This document shows, piece after piece, positions 24,081-33,925 of a DNA stretch of 45,796 nt (its first letter is position 1; each line of letters starts with the position of its first letter). The translations under genes and the position numbers were made by a program. A model generated the notes under the pieces. It was not told the DNA's origin, made no database searches, and saw only the letters and a list, made by a program, of their open reading frames with translations. The DNA is from an uncultured Clostridia bacterium (GTDB lineage: Bacteria > Bacillota > Clostridia > Oscillospirales > Acutalibacteraceae): positions 1-45,796 of the forward strand of contig CANQDR010000017.1 in assembly GCA_947593615.1 (NCBI GenBank). The letters run 5' to 3'.

Positions 24081-24109
24081 ATTATATGATAGTAACATCT
24101 GTATGTCAA
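24081..24109 (-). promoter_or_regulatory. Promoter of the FMN riboswitch-ribU transcript
   Basis: TTGACA (24104-24109), 17 bases, TATAAT (24081-24086) on the minus strand. A perfect palindrome AGTGAAGCTTCACT lies near 24174-24187 with no visible function. Confidence 0.8.
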
Positions 24110-24200
24110 TAGGTAATATATTATTATTTGAACTTTTTTGAAAATTATACTGTTATTCTTTTTTATAATGGAGTGAAGCTTCACTATATACATGACATAC

Positions 24201-24926
24201 TTACATACGCTTTAATGTCTTTAAATAAACCTTTGTTTCTTCATCAATTCTTCGGCTTTCAATGCATTTTTGAATTGCCTTGTTAAATGTCACGTCATCA
24301 AGTGAGTTTTTATGTATATAAGCAATAGTAATTTCTTTGCACTTTGCCGCCGCAGTTGCAACAAGCCACGCCTGAGCCATACTGACGTAATATGCCGTGC
24401 TTTTTACTCCGTCGCATCTGCATAATACCCTCTCAATGTATTCATCATCAAGATAATAATCAAGCATAATAACGAGCGCGGCTCTTATTTTCCAATCATT
24501 GCCACTGTTTAAATATTTTTGTATGTATTCAAAAAACTCAGATTTATATTTTTTTACTTGTTTAAGTCCTGAACAAAAACAGTCGCAGATTGCCCAGTTG
24601 TCAATTTCATTTGCAAATTTATCGCATAAATCGGTAAACTCTTCAAAACTCTGTGTTTTTACAAGTCCTGTGACTATTCCCCTGAGCATACATTCCTCAT
24701 AAAAATTTGATGAAGAAACGCTTAAATAGCTGAGCGCATTTCCTTTTACAATTTCCTTGCCAAGCTCTCTGAGTTTCGGCATTCTTATCCCAAGTATAGA
24801 ATTTTTTTCTGCATTCGGAACGAGGGACGAATGAAAATCGCGGTATTTCGGGTCAGCCTCACTCTTTAAAAATTCAGTCAGTCTGCAATAATCAGCAGAA
24901 CTCCATTCGTTAAGCTGAAAATTCAT
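24201..24926 (-). CDS. AlkD-like DNA alkylation repair protein
   Basis: A 241-residue all-helical HEAT-like repeat protein. GIRMPKLRELGKEI near residue 50, ELM/EECMLRGIV, the INNWAICD-like box (IDNWAICDCFCSGL) and DWKIRAALVIMLDYYLDD match the AlkD/AlkC-type glycosylase family, which excises alkylated bases. ATG at 24926 is preferred: AAAGGAAA lies upstream, giving a 4-nt gap to licD; the ATG at 24950 would overlap licD. Last gene of the envelope cluster, but with an unrelated job. Confidence 0.85.
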   Translation of the reverse strand: MNFQLNEWSSADYCRLTEFLKSEADPKYRDFHSSLVPNAEKNSILGIRMPKLRELGKEIVKGNALSYLSVSSSNFYEECMLRGIVTGLVKTQSFEEFTDLCDKFANEIDNWAICDCFCSGLKQVKKYKSEFFEYIQKYLNSGNDWKIRAALVIMLDYYLDDEYIERVLCRCDGVKSTAYYVSMAQAWLVATAAAKCKEITIAYIHKNSLDDVTFNKAIQKCIESRRIDEETKVYLKTLKRM

Positions 24927-24930
24927 ATAG

Positions 24931-25794
24931 TCATTTCCTTTTGCTGTCATATTCTATACACGGTGAATTAAGGTCAAGATAAGCTATATCATGGTGAGGT
25001 ATCTGCTTCTCCTTTGGGGGAAGCTTCATATAATCGCCGAACACCATAGTAAGATACTCATCGTATCCCGACATACACGGCATTTTCAGTCCTTCAAAGG
25101 TAACGTAGTCAACTCCGCTGTATATATGCTTGGGATATTCAACTTTCATCCAGTGCGGACCTGCGCAAAGCTCGGTAACGCATTTATTTTCATCAAGCTT
25201 ATATTTGGTCATATGTCTTTCGGCACAGCGCCAGATTTTATTTCTGATTTTTTTACCTCTGAATATTCCCAGCAGAAGTTTACTTCCAAATCCCAGAATT
25301 CCGCCGTGATTTTCAGGTACAATCTGGGCAAGAAACAAAGAATAGAGCATAGTCCATATGTACTGCATCTTTCTTGCAAAACGGCTGTCAGGGCATACGT
25401 CAAGCGGAAAAACATCAAGCACAAGACCGTGAGGAATATCAACATTAGTTTGATTTGCCTTTACCATTGTATAATTTGTATCGGTTATGGTAATGAAAAT
25501 ATTGCCCGTAAACATTTCATCATCTGTTTTCAGAAGTCTGAAACGTCCGTCTGCATTCTGTTCACGCCAAAGCCTGTGGAGTTTTTCATAGTCTGCACGC
25601 GGCATAAGAACATCAATATCATCATCCCACGGAACAAATCCGCCGTTTCTGAGCGCGCCTATAAGACAGCCTCCGATAAGGTAAAATCTGAGGCTGTTTC
25701 TGTCACAGAATTCCTTGAAATACACTAATGTATCAAGCTGTTTAAGCTGAAGCTCCCTGAGAAGCTCGGGAGTCATTTTTACAAGTTCCGACAT
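24931..25794 (-). CDS. LicD-family phosphotransferase
   Basis: A 287-residue nucleotidyltransferase-fold protein. GGCLIGALRNGGFVPWDDDIDVLMP holds the conserved GxxxGAxRhxGFIPWDDDID box with metal-binding Asp residues, near residues 41-65. The family transfers phosphocholine or similar phospho-groups to teichoic acids, polysaccharides or glycans. Neighbours GT2 and YfhO suggest wall-polymer decoration. The actual donor is not readable from the sequence. Confidence 0.9.
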   Translation of the reverse strand: MSELVKMTPELLRELQLKQLDTLVYFKEFCDRNSLRFYLIGGCLIGALRNGGFVPWDDDIDVLMPRADYEKLHRLWREQNADGRFRLLKTDDEMFTGNIFITITDTNYTMVKANQTNVDIPHGLVLDVFPLDVCPDSRFARKMQYIWTMLYSLFLAQIVPENHGGILGFGSKLLLGIFRGKKIRNKIWRCAERHMTKYKLDENKCVTELCAGPHWMKVEYPKHIYSGVDYVTFEGLKMPCMSGYDEYLTMVFGDYMKLPPKEKQIPHHDIAYLDLNSPCIEYDSKRK

Positions 25795-25816
25795 ATCATC
25801 ACCGTAAAGCTTGCGA

Positions 25817-26881
25817 TTAATAAACAGTATTTTTCGCTACTTTTCTTTTTACCTTTTCAATGTGTGCTTTTGCAGAGCTATTTCGGATTTTTCTCTGCCA
25901 AAAAGGTATCTGCAATAATCCTACGATTGTCCCTATTCCATACGAAATATGAAGAATGGGAAATATAAAAGGAAGTAAAATAAACTGCGGCTGAACATTT
26001 TTCATTGTAAAACACCCTACTGCATTTACAATATCAAACATTCCGTAAACCAGCAAAAGTATATATAAAATTATAGGAAATCCCAGTGCCGCAAGAATTG
26101 AGCATAGAATCAGCATCATAACAAATGCAAACGGAGCAAAATGAAAGTATGAAAGGCATCCCGGACATTCCGAAAGCGTAAGACCTATCCACCTGCCGTT
26201 TGAGTACTTTTGACGTATCATATCTTTAAGGTTGTTTCTTGAATGCTGGTAAGAAATTATATCCGGGCAACAGCAAAGCTTGTAGCCTGCCTTTCGTATT
26301 CTGTAGTGAAACTCGTTATCTTCGGTTCTTCCGAGATTTTCGTTAAATCCGCCCACTTTCTGAATTACCTCACGGCGATATGCCGCATGGAAAAGACTGT
26401 CGAGATACTCTTTCTGAGTAGCCGGACGTCTGTATGACGCAACCGAGCTTCCGAAAAGCGAATCCTCCGCCGCAAGCAAAGTGAGCTTCCACGAAGAAAC
26501 ATTTGAGGTTATATTCGGTCTTCCACCGCCTACAACATACTCTCCCTGATTTATGTTATAAACATTTCTTGAAACAAAGTTGCGAGGAATTCTTGCATGT
26601 GCGTCAACTCTTATTATTATGTCACCTCTGGCGGTCATAAGTGCAGCATTCCATGAAAAAGCCTGATTTTTCTTTGTACACTGAACAATTGAAACATTCC
26701 TGAATCCATAGTCTGTATTCTTAAAACGTTCCATTTTCTCTCTGGTGTTATCTGTTGACATACTGTCAACAAACACGACCTCTATTTGATTGTGCGGAAA
26801 ATCCTGCAAATGAATATCTCTGAAAAGTCCGTCAAGGGCTTCCGATTCATTATAAGCAATCATACAAAGAGATACTAACAT
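25817..26881 (-). CDS. GT2 family glycosyltransferase with membrane tail
   Basis: A 354-residue family 2 glycosyltransferase. The N-terminal GT-A domain has VSLCMIAYNE, VVFVDSMSTDNTRE, a DXD-like IIIRVDAHARIP and acceptor-side GGFNENLGRTEDNEFHYRIRKAG. Hydrophobic segments at about residues 245-325 and a basic tail place it at the inner membrane. It overlaps the upstream membrane-protein gene by 7 nt and precedes licD by 22 nt, so the three are one operon. Confidence 0.88.
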   Translation of the reverse strand: MLVSLCMIAYNESEALDGLFRDIHLQDFPHNQIEVVFVDSMSTDNTREKMERFKNTDYGFRNVSIVQCTKKNQAFSWNAALMTARGDIIIRVDAHARIPRNFVSRNVYNINQGEYVVGGGRPNITSNVSSWKLTLLAAEDSLFGSSVASYRRPATQKEYLDSLFHAAYRREVIQKVGGFNENLGRTEDNEFHYRIRKAGYKLCCCPDIISYQHSRNNLKDMIRQKYSNGRWIGLTLSECPGCLSYFHFAPFAFVMMLILCSILAALGFPIILYILLLVYGMFDIVNAVGCFTMKNVQPQFILLPFIFPILHISYGIGTIVGLLQIPFWQRKIRNSSAKAHIEKVKRKVAKNTVY

Positions 26882-27666
26882 AACAATCCCCTGTTCTTTT
26901 CAAGTGAAAACAGCCACTTTGCCGAATTTGACATAGAAACAGCAAGGTACGGTAAAACATACAATGCGGGCACTATAAAAAAGCAAAGCGCAATCCACCC
27001 CAAAAAACTTAGTAAAAGTTTTATTGCCGATCCGAGATTTCTCAAAGAAAAACCGATAAATCCGTAAATATATCTGCCAAGAGGCAAACAATCGTTCATG
27101 GAATACGCCATAAGCGGATAATGCATAAAAATTAAATAAACAAGTATCTTTATAACATTAGAAATTATCATTGCACCTAAAAGCGCAAGTGTTATTATAT
27201 CAAACCCTAATCCGCCACGCAAGTCTGCATTGAGGAAGTACGCAACAAAGGCATATAAATCAAGTCCATAACACAACAAAATACAAAATAATGACAATAT
27301 TAAATTCAGCAAAAGCGTTTTGAAATACCTTCTTGCTCCCCTGAAAAAGTAGAATAAATCATATATTTCCGTGCGGTTATATATTGCAACATTGCTTGTC
27401 AGCTTTAAAAATCCGTTAAATACAGGCGAAATTAAAAATAACACTGTTATCAGTCCAGCCAAAACAATATTGTATATCCACTCTCTCTGACTAACGACAA
27501 TACCGGTTTCCGTATTAATCAGCTTAAAATAAAAGCTGACAGCGTAAAAAAGATCATCCGCAAGAATTAATGCGGCACTTATAAAAATAATCGCCGCGAT
27601 AATTGTTGTCCAGTTTCCGCTGAGTGATTTTTTCGCCTGATTTCTGATAATTTTTTCGGTACTCAT
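26875..27666 (-). CDS. DUF975-like multi-pass membrane protein
   Basis: A 263-residue membrane protein with about six hydrophobic segments and a soluble N-terminal start KIIRNQAKKSLSGNW. The pattern, including MAYSMNDCLPLGRYIYGFIGFSLRNL, resembles the DUF975 family of unknown function. Overlap with the GT2 gene suggests a shared role in envelope polymer assembly (inference). Confidence 0.65.
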   Translation of the reverse strand: MSTEKIIRNQAKKSLSGNWTTIIAAIIFISAALILADDLFYAVSFYFKLINTETGIVVSQREWIYNIVLAGLITVLFLISPVFNGFLKLTSNVAIYNRTEIYDLFYFFRGARRYFKTLLLNLILSLFCILLCYGLDLYAFVAYFLNADLRGGLGFDIITLALLGAMIISNVIKILVYLIFMHYPLMAYSMNDCLPLGRYIYGFIGFSLRNLGSAIKLLLSFLGWIALCFFIVPALYVLPYLAVSMSNSAKWLFSLEKNRGLLC

Positions 27667-27805
27667 TTATTCATTCCCTTTTCTTACCGTTTTTATTAGA
27701 GCAATACCTTTCAAATACGGTGTGCATATTGTACATCGATATCTGTTCGGTACTGCCTTATTTTATTCTTGGACATATCTTAGTGTATCAAAAGCCTTGG
27801 TATTA

Positions 27806-29167
27806 TTAACCCTGAGTAAAAAGTCTGTACATCGCTTCCATACAAATGCGGGCATGTTTAAAATAATTTTCTTTATCAACGCTTTCATCTGCATTGTGCA
27901 TACGAATATCATCATTTTTGAAGTTAGGTCCAAAAGCTACTCCGTTTCCACCGAGCTTTCTTGCATAAGTTCCGCCGCCTGTTGAATAAATCTCCGCCTT
28001 TTCTCCCGTTACACTTTCATAAGCTTCAGACAAATTTGCAATAAGCCTTGAATTCTTTTCAACATACAGCGGACGCTCGTGATGTAAAATTTTAACCTTT
28101 AAATTACTGTTTTTTGCAACCTTTTCAAACTGCTTTATCACATTTTCTCCCTTTACCGTTACAGGATAGCGTATGTCAAACTGAGCCTTTGCCGTTTCTC
28201 CCTCAACGTGTACCGAACTCAAATTCACCGTAAGCTCGCCCGAAGCAGAGTCGCTCATTTTTAATCCCATAGAACGCCCGTTAGTTTCTTTGTTTACAGC
28301 ATAATCAATAAAAGAACATATTGAACCTATATCATACGCTTCATAAGCGTTTGCAATGATGTCAACAAGAGCTGCCGCAGCATTGTATCCCTTATTAGGT
28401 TCACAGGCATGAGCTGCCCTGCCCCTGCTTATAATCATAAGTCCGTCAATTGTATAGTTGAATTCAAAATTTCCATCGCTTGCATCTGCAAGGCGCATTA
28501 AAGTCTGCTCGTCGTAGCTTGAGGAATCAAGCATAGCATAAGCCATATCGGGAACCGCATTAATCGCATTTCCCGAATGAAACTGCGTCAGCAATGTTGC
28601 ATTGTTTACAATTGTATTTACCTCAATTTGAAGAATTCCCTTTTCAGCATAGCAAATTCCGTAGTCGCTGTCGGGAGTGAAAGCCATATCGGGAACAGGC
28701 ATTTTTTCAAAATATCCATCCATATCGCTCATACCGCTCTCTTCAGCGGTACCGTAAATTGCACGCAGTGTATTCGCACCTTTGACGCCATTTTCTTTCA
28801 ATGCGCGCAGACAGTACAGATTTACAAGAGCCGCACCCTTGTCATCGGCAATGCCTCTGCCGTAAAGTCTGCCGTCTTTCTCGGTAAGAGTATATGGCTG
28901 AACACTCCAGTTATTTCCGGCAGGAACAACATCCAAATGCGAAAGCACTCCGCAGAGCTTTCCGCCGCTGCCAAGCTGAACGTGTGCGCTTTTATCGGTG
29001 ACCTTTTCTGTTTCAAGACCGAAATCCCCTGCCCTTTTTAGAATGAAATCAAGAGCTTTCTTACATTCATCATCTTTTGCACCGTCAACCGACTCAAATC
29101 CTATAAGTGTATTTAAGTCTGCAAGAAGTTCATCTTTGTAATCAAGTATCTTATCTCCGAATAACAT
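27806..29167 (-). CDS. M20 family dipeptidase (PepV/Sapep type)
   Basis: A 453-residue zinc peptidase. HLDVVPAGN (first metal His and catalytic Asp), GRGIADDKGA (bridging Asp), GTAEESGMSDM (Glu-Glu pair) and the C-terminal DIRMHNADES His box are visible, with a dimerisation insert in between. It cleaves dipeptides, often of the beta-Ala or D-amino-acid type. ATG at 29167 has GGGAGG 7 bases upstream. It follows yfhO by 26 nt. Confidence 0.9.
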   Translation of the reverse strand: MLFGDKILDYKDELLADLNTLIGFESVDGAKDDECKKALDFILKRAGDFGLETEKVTDKSAHVQLGSGGKLCGVLSHLDVVPAGNNWSVQPYTLTEKDGRLYGRGIADDKGAALVNLYCLRALKENGVKGANTLRAIYGTAEESGMSDMDGYFEKMPVPDMAFTPDSDYGICYAEKGILQIEVNTIVNNATLLTQFHSGNAINAVPDMAYAMLDSSSYDEQTLMRLADASDGNFEFNYTIDGLMIISRGRAAHACEPNKGYNAAAALVDIIANAYEAYDIGSICSFIDYAVNKETNGRSMGLKMSDSASGELTVNLSSVHVEGETAKAQFDIRYPVTVKGENVIKQFEKVAKNSNLKVKILHHERPLYVEKNSRLIANLSEAYESVTGEKAEIYSTGGGTYARKLGGNGVAFGPNFKNDDIRMHNADESVDKENYFKHARICMEAMYRLFTQG

Positions 29168-29193
29168 CAAAATACCTCCCTGACAACATTTAA

Positions 29194-31653
29194 TTAATTA
29201 GATTTATTAATGTGCTGTTTATTTTTCCTGATCTTGAAATATCCTAAAATACAAATATATATGCAAAATACTCCCAACGCAGTCAAGCTTACCGCAACGC
29301 CTGCAGAAAATCCCGGAGTTTCGTATGTGAACTCAATTTTACAATCGGTTTTTGCAGGAATTTTTACAGCCATAAAGCCGTAATTGACCTTTTCAATTTC
29401 TGCGGGTATTCCGTTTACTTTCGCTGTAAATCCTGAACTGTACGGCACACTGAAAAACAGCAGATTTTCTTCTCCGTCATTTTTGTATTCAGCCTTAAAT
29501 CCATCATCTGTATATTCAAAATTTGTACAGCTTGAGTCTGCCAGTTTTTCGCACTGTTCCTTATATTTTTTTGCAGAAAAACGATAGGTGTCAACCACAC
29601 TGTCAAAATAATCGGGATTTTTTCCGTAAAGCAGTTTATATTTTTCATCTGAGTATCCCGTAATTGCAGAATATTTTTTCATCTGTTTACGGGAAAGTAC
29701 CATTGAATACAAAATTGCCTCTGTTTTCTGAGCATCATTAACTCTGTCAAACTCTTCTTCCGTTACAAATGAATCATACGTAAATCCCATAGGAATGTAA
29801 CATTCGTTTTCATAAATATCAAATCCGTTACAGGTTTTAACGTATTTCCAATAAGGCATTTTTGTTCTTCCGTCCTCATCTATAAATGAGTTTTCACTGC
29901 CTGCTTTACCGTCACTTCTGTAATCAAAAAGATATTTACAGCTGAAAAGCCCACGCAGTCCGTAATTAGCTGTTTCAGGTCGTGACGCAACATCACGTTC
30001 TATACCCATGGCATTATAAAACTGCATAATAGACGTTGAAACCGAACTTTGAAAGCAATTTATACTCTGAATTTGCCAAAACATTGCCGTATTATCAATA
30101 CATTTATAAAAATCGCTTCTGACTTCATCAATGTCGTCTATTTTAATTCCGTCACGCCTGTTTATAATATTTTCTTTTATAACAACGTCAGTTGAGCTTG
30201 ATTTAACTCCTGTTGCAATAATAAATACCGAAGTTACAATTGATACGATAAGCGTTCCTATTACGGTCATAAGAATAAATCGTTTTGTGTGCGGTTTGAA
30301 TTTTTTTAATATCAGCACAAAAGCAAGAATACTCATTAACGCAAATAGCACATAAATCCAATAGACTTCAAATTTAGACTGAACGCCGATAACAAAGGTT
30401 TCAGTACCGTCGTCATTCTTTATTATGTTAGGCATAAGCCCTATGAGTAAAGTCATTCCTGCGGTAATTCCCGCAGACCAGCCGATTGCCCTGTTCCAGT
30501 CTACAGATTTATCTTCCAGCGTACGTATTGTTGCAAGCGCAAACATAAGGACTATCATGTAGAACCAACGGGCATAATAAATTGAGCTGTTCATAAGCTG
30601 GAACATACTGTTCAGCACGGGTACAAATGCAAACAGAATTAAAAGCACTATAAGCTTTTTCAGCCAATCTCTTTTTCTTGTCTGCAAAAACGCTATTACT
30701 CCCGTCATACCAAACAGCGGAAGCCATCCTGCTACCGACGCCCATTTGCAGTTTGAGTCAGGGGTAAACACAGGAAATGCAGGCATATCGGCAGGAAACA
30801 GAAATGCTGCTATTATCAGCCAGTACCTTTGCGGCATATTATGGACAAGCGATTCCCAGCCCTGAGGTAAGCTCTCAAGACGCGGATTACCCATAAGTCC
30901 GAGCACAGACGGCAGTAAAATAAACGCCGTTGCGGCAAAACCGATCAAAACCTCAAGTGCTAAAATCAGAAAATCTTTAATTCTGAATTTATATGTCTTT
31001 GTCAGGGTAATCATAAGGTAGTAGATAACAACAAACAATACCTGACCGACAAAGAAATAGTAATTTACAACACACGCGGAAAATACCGTAACTGCAAATA
31101 CGGCGCGCTTTTTATCATATATAAATGCGTCCAGCGCCGCAAGCAGCAATGGAAACATTATCATAGGCTCGTGAAAATGAAAGAAAAACACATTGTATAT
31201 TGAAAAACCCGAAAAAGCATAAAGCAGTCCGCCGATTACTGCATAGTTTTTGTTCTGCACATATCTTCGCAAATATAAATATGCGCTTAAAGCGGCACAG
31301 GCAAATTTTATAATCAGCAGAGGACCGATAAGATACGGAACGACCTCGCTTGGGAAAGGGATTGTAGACCAGAAAAACGGACTTCCTAAAAGATAAAAGC
31401 TGTAGCTTGACAAAAAGTCAGAGCCGAGGTCAGTGATATGACTCCAGCCTAACTGACCGCTTCTTACAGCATCGTGAGCCATCTGGTAAAACGGAATTTC
31501 CTGAACATTGAAGTCGCCGTAATAGTAAAATACCCCGCCGTTTATTATTATAAAAGGAACAAAAATAATTGCCGCCGTAATGAGTGCAATTATAAAAGTA
31601 CGTAAAGCATAGAGCCGCCTTTTGGGGCTATAAATAGGTAGCCTTAGTGTCAT
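29194..31653 (-). CDS. YfhO-like membrane glycosyltransferase
   Basis: An 819-residue polytopic protein with about a dozen hydrophobic segments, a large extracytoplasmic domain (about residues 490-780) and a last membrane segment before a basic tail. NGGVFYYYGDFNVQEIPFY near residues 38-56 holds the acidic residues typical of GT-C enzymes. YfhO proteins transfer sugars from undecaprenyl carriers to teichoic acids in other Firmicutes. Together with GT2 and LicD downstream this suggests wall- or lipoteichoic-acid decoration. AGGAG is 7 bases before the ATG. Confidence 0.88.
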   Translation of the reverse strand: MTLRLPIYSPKRRLYALRTFIIALITAAIIFVPFIIINGGVFYYYGDFNVQEIPFYQMAHDAVRSGQLGWSHITDLGSDFLSSYSFYLLGSPFFWSTIPFPSEVVPYLIGPLLIIKFACAALSAYLYLRRYVQNKNYAVIGGLLYAFSGFSIYNVFFFHFHEPMIMFPLLLAALDAFIYDKKRAVFAVTVFSACVVNYYFFVGQVLFVVIYYLMITLTKTYKFRIKDFLILALEVLIGFAATAFILLPSVLGLMGNPRLESLPQGWESLVHNMPQRYWLIIAAFLFPADMPAFPVFTPDSNCKWASVAGWLPLFGMTGVIAFLQTRKRDWLKKLIVLLILFAFVPVLNSMFQLMNSSIYYARWFYMIVLMFALATIRTLEDKSVDWNRAIGWSAGITAGMTLLIGLMPNIIKNDDGTETFVIGVQSKFEVYWIYVLFALMSILAFVLILKKFKPHTKRFILMTVIGTLIVSIVTSVFIIATGVKSSSTDVVIKENIINRRDGIKIDDIDEVRSDFYKCIDNTAMFWQIQSINCFQSSVSTSIMQFYNAMGIERDVASRPETANYGLRGLFSCKYLFDYRSDGKAGSENSFIDEDGRTKMPYWKYVKTCNGFDIYENECYIPMGFTYDSFVTEEEFDRVNDAQKTEAILYSMVLSRKQMKKYSAITGYSDEKYKLLYGKNPDYFDSVVDTYRFSAKKYKEQCEKLADSSCTNFEYTDDGFKAEYKNDGEENLLFFSVPYSSGFTAKVNGIPAEIEKVNYGFMAVKIPAKTDCKIEFTYETPGFSAGVAVSLTALGVFCIYICILGYFKIRKNKQHINKSN

Positions 31654-31786
31654 TCGAATTCTCCTGAACAGTAAAATTAAATTATTTCTTTGACTTTTAT
31701 TTTTTTATTAGTATAATAATTATTATAGTATAACATATTTGCGGCAATTTTGCACTAATTTTTGTAAAAAAACAGGAGATTATCTT

Positions 31787-32374
31787 ATGAAGCAGTCACA
31801 TTTTTACGCAATGCTGTCAAGAATGAAGTATATAAACCGCTGGGGACTGATGAACAATACAAAAAATGAGAATATCAGCGAGCACAGTCTTCAGGTTGCA
31901 ATAATTGCGCATTGTCTGGTACTGATCCATAATAAGCGTTACGGCGGAAGCATTAATCCCGAAAGAGCCGCCTTGCTTGCAATTTTTCACGATTCGACTG
32001 AAATAATAACAGGCGATATGCCTACTCCCATAAAATATTTTAATCCCGAAATCAAAGAAGCGTATAAAAAAATTGAAAATACTGCGGCAAATAAGTTAAT
32101 TTCAATGCTCCCCGACGATTTTCAAGAGGATTTTGAGCAAATAATTAAAATGAGCGGCAGCAACGACGGCGAAATAAAAAAATACGTAAAGGCAGCAGAC
32201 AAATTTTCCGCACTGATAAAGTGCATAGATGAAATGCGTATGGGTAATGATGAATTCAGGAAAGCAAAAGAATCCATTGAAAGCTCAATTCACAAGATGA
32301 ATATGCCGGAAACAGAAATATTTGAAAAAGAATTTCTCCCGTCATTCTATCTATCCCTTGACGAACAGGACTAA
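31787..32374 (+). CDS. HD-domain phosphohydrolase, YfbR/5'-nucleotidase type
   Basis: A 195-residue soluble metal phosphohydrolase. SEHSLQVAIIAH gives the first His, FHDSTEIITGDMPTPIKY the HD pair and E/D contacts, and KAADKFSALIKCIDE the final Asp, as in YfbR-type deoxynucleoside 5'-monophosphatases. ATG at 31787 has AGGAGA 8 bases upstream; the open frame from 31739 is not needed. It stands alone on the plus strand, divergent from yfhO. Confidence 0.88.
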   Translation: MKQSHFYAMLSRMKYINRWGLMNNTKNENISEHSLQVAIIAHCLVLIHNKRYGGSINPERAALLAIFHDSTEIITGDMPTPIKYFNPEIKEAYKKIENTAANKLISMLPDDFQEDFEQIIKMSGSNDGEIKKYVKAADKFSALIKCIDEMRMGNDEFRKAKESIESSIHKMNMPETEIFEKEFLPSFYLSLDEQD

Positions 32375-32564
32375 GATATATGAAAACGACTTCTAATATG
32401 CAATTAAAAAGCCGGTTTTTTGACAAAAAAACATAAAATATAATACCAACTGCAAAATAGTTCTATATAAGAATTATTTATTGGAATAATGTGTTATAAT
32501 AACTTAGATATAAGATAATATAAACAGCCGTACTTTTTAAACTTTACCTAATCGGAGGAGCCAC

Positions 32565-33707
32565 ATGGCAAACTATGATACAAAGAGGAATAATGACTCA
32601 AACCTCGTTGACATAAGTTCAAATTCGCAGATTAGAAAAATCTATAATAAAAAGGGCAGAACAAAACGCGTTTTATGCATTATTTTTTCAGTTCTTTTTT
32701 TGCTTGGCGGAAGCGGACTGCTGTATTACTACTCTCTTTTAAATTCACTTAATTATGTTGACATTGACGATGACCCCGACACTACACATCCTACCGTTCC
32801 TGCTCTTTCAGGCACCGGCACACAGCTTTCACTTTCGGACGGTGAATTGCTTCAGGATTCAAAGGTTCTCAACGTAATGCTCTTTGGCGAGGATAATGCT
32901 AACGGCGATAAATACGGCAGAAGCGATACAATGATTATGATGTCAATTGATAATCGTCACAAAAAGCTTAAACTCACTTCATTTCAGCGCGACACATACG
33001 TATATATACCCGGTTATGATTATAACAAAATAAATGCGTCCTATACTCTCGGAGGAGCCAAGCTGTCTATCCAGACTATAGAGGCAAACTTCGGAATAAA
33101 GGTTGACCGTTATGCTGTCGTTGATTTTGACAGCTTTATAAAAATTATTGATACACTTGACGGAATTGACCTTACCCTTACTCAGGACGAAATTGATTAT
33201 ATTAATTATCAAATGTACAAAAACCATCAGGCTGACACCCGCACGACGATTACAGACCCACCGGGAGTTGTTCACCTTACAGGTCAGCAGGCATTGTGGT
33301 ATGCCCGTGACAGGGGTCTTACAAAAGGTGAGGACAACAACGAAATCGGAATTGAAGGCGACGACTGGGACAGAACATCAAGACAAAGAAAATTACTTGA
33401 AACTGTTTTCGACAGTATGAAAAACGCTGATCTGGCTCAAATTGTTTCCATTGTAAGCTCTGTTGGACCGCTTGTTACGACAAACCTCAAAAAAGATGAA
33501 ATTACCGCGCTTGTTTCACATTCGCTGACTTATCTTGATTACGATGTTGAGCAATACTACGTTCCCGAACAGGGACTGTGGTATTATGACGACAATACCT
33601 CTGTAGGCTCGGTTATTAAAATCTCAGACCTGGATGCACAGCGCATAGCTTTTGCAAAGTTTGTCTATGAGGATCTCATCACAGGTTCAACAACTGAAAC
33701 ACAGTAA
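32565..33707 (+). CDS. LytR-CpsA-Psr family wall-polymer ligase
   Basis: A 380-residue type II membrane protein: basic cytoplasmic N terminus, membrane segment at about residues 36-57, then the LCP domain. NVMLFGEDN, GRSDTMIMMSIDNRHKKLKLTSFQRDTYVYIPGYDYNKINASY contain the Arg and Asp residues that bind the polyprenyl-phosphate polymer; QQALWYARDR and RTSRQRKLLETV complete the family. LCP enzymes attach teichoic acids or capsule to peptidoglycan, which fits the envelope cluster on the other strand. GGAGGAG is 5 bases before the ATG. Confidence 0.93.
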   Translation: MANYDTKRNNDSNLVDISSNSQIRKIYNKKGRTKRVLCIIFSVLFLLGGSGLLYYYSLLNSLNYVDIDDDPDTTHPTVPALSGTGTQLSLSDGELLQDSKVLNVMLFGEDNANGDKYGRSDTMIMMSIDNRHKKLKLTSFQRDTYVYIPGYDYNKINASYTLGGAKLSIQTIEANFGIKVDRYAVVDFDSFIKIIDTLDGIDLTLTQDEIDYINYQMYKNHQADTRTTITDPPGVVHLTGQQALWYARDRGLTKGEDNNEIGIEGDDWDRTSRQRKLLETVFDSMKNADLAQIVSIVSSVGPLVTTNLKKDEITALVSHSLTYLDYDVEQYYVPEQGLWYYDDNTSVGSVIKISDLDAQRIAFAKFVYEDLITGSTTETQ

Positions 33708-33799
33708 ACAATTTTATTATACTTAAATATTTTTATAAATAAAGAACCAGTCCCTATAACAATAATTCGGATAAATTCAAAAACCAAATTACTATACAA

Positions 33800-33836
33800 A
33801 CAAGCGACAGAGAAATAAACTGCCGCTTGTTTTTTG
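33800..33836 (+). terminator. Terminator of the LCP gene
   Basis: ACAAGCGACAG and CTGCCGCTTGT (one mismatch), then TTTTTGTTT. Confidence 0.75.
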
Positions 33837-33886
33837 TTTGTAATGATGTATTGGTATTAATTATCATTTATTTTTATAATTATAAA

Positions 33887-33912
33887 ACTCCTCCGACAAA
33901 CATCGGAGGAGT
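33887..33912 (-). terminator. Terminator of the carboxyltransferase operon
   Basis: ACTCCTCCGA and TCGGAGGAGT (perfect 10 bp, 6-nt loop), followed by TTTT on the minus strand. Confidence 0.8.
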
Positions 33913-33925
33913 AACTGTTAAAATA

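Noticed and set aside
24174..24187. Terminator of the envelope cluster at the AGTGAAGCTTCACT palindrome
   Set aside because: No T-run follows on the minus strand and the hairpin loop would be minimal, so a terminator cannot be supported.
25209..25728. Long plus-strand frame opposite licD
   Set aside because: The minus-strand protein has a clear nucleotidyltransferase motif and ordered operon context; the opposite frame has no recognisable domain.
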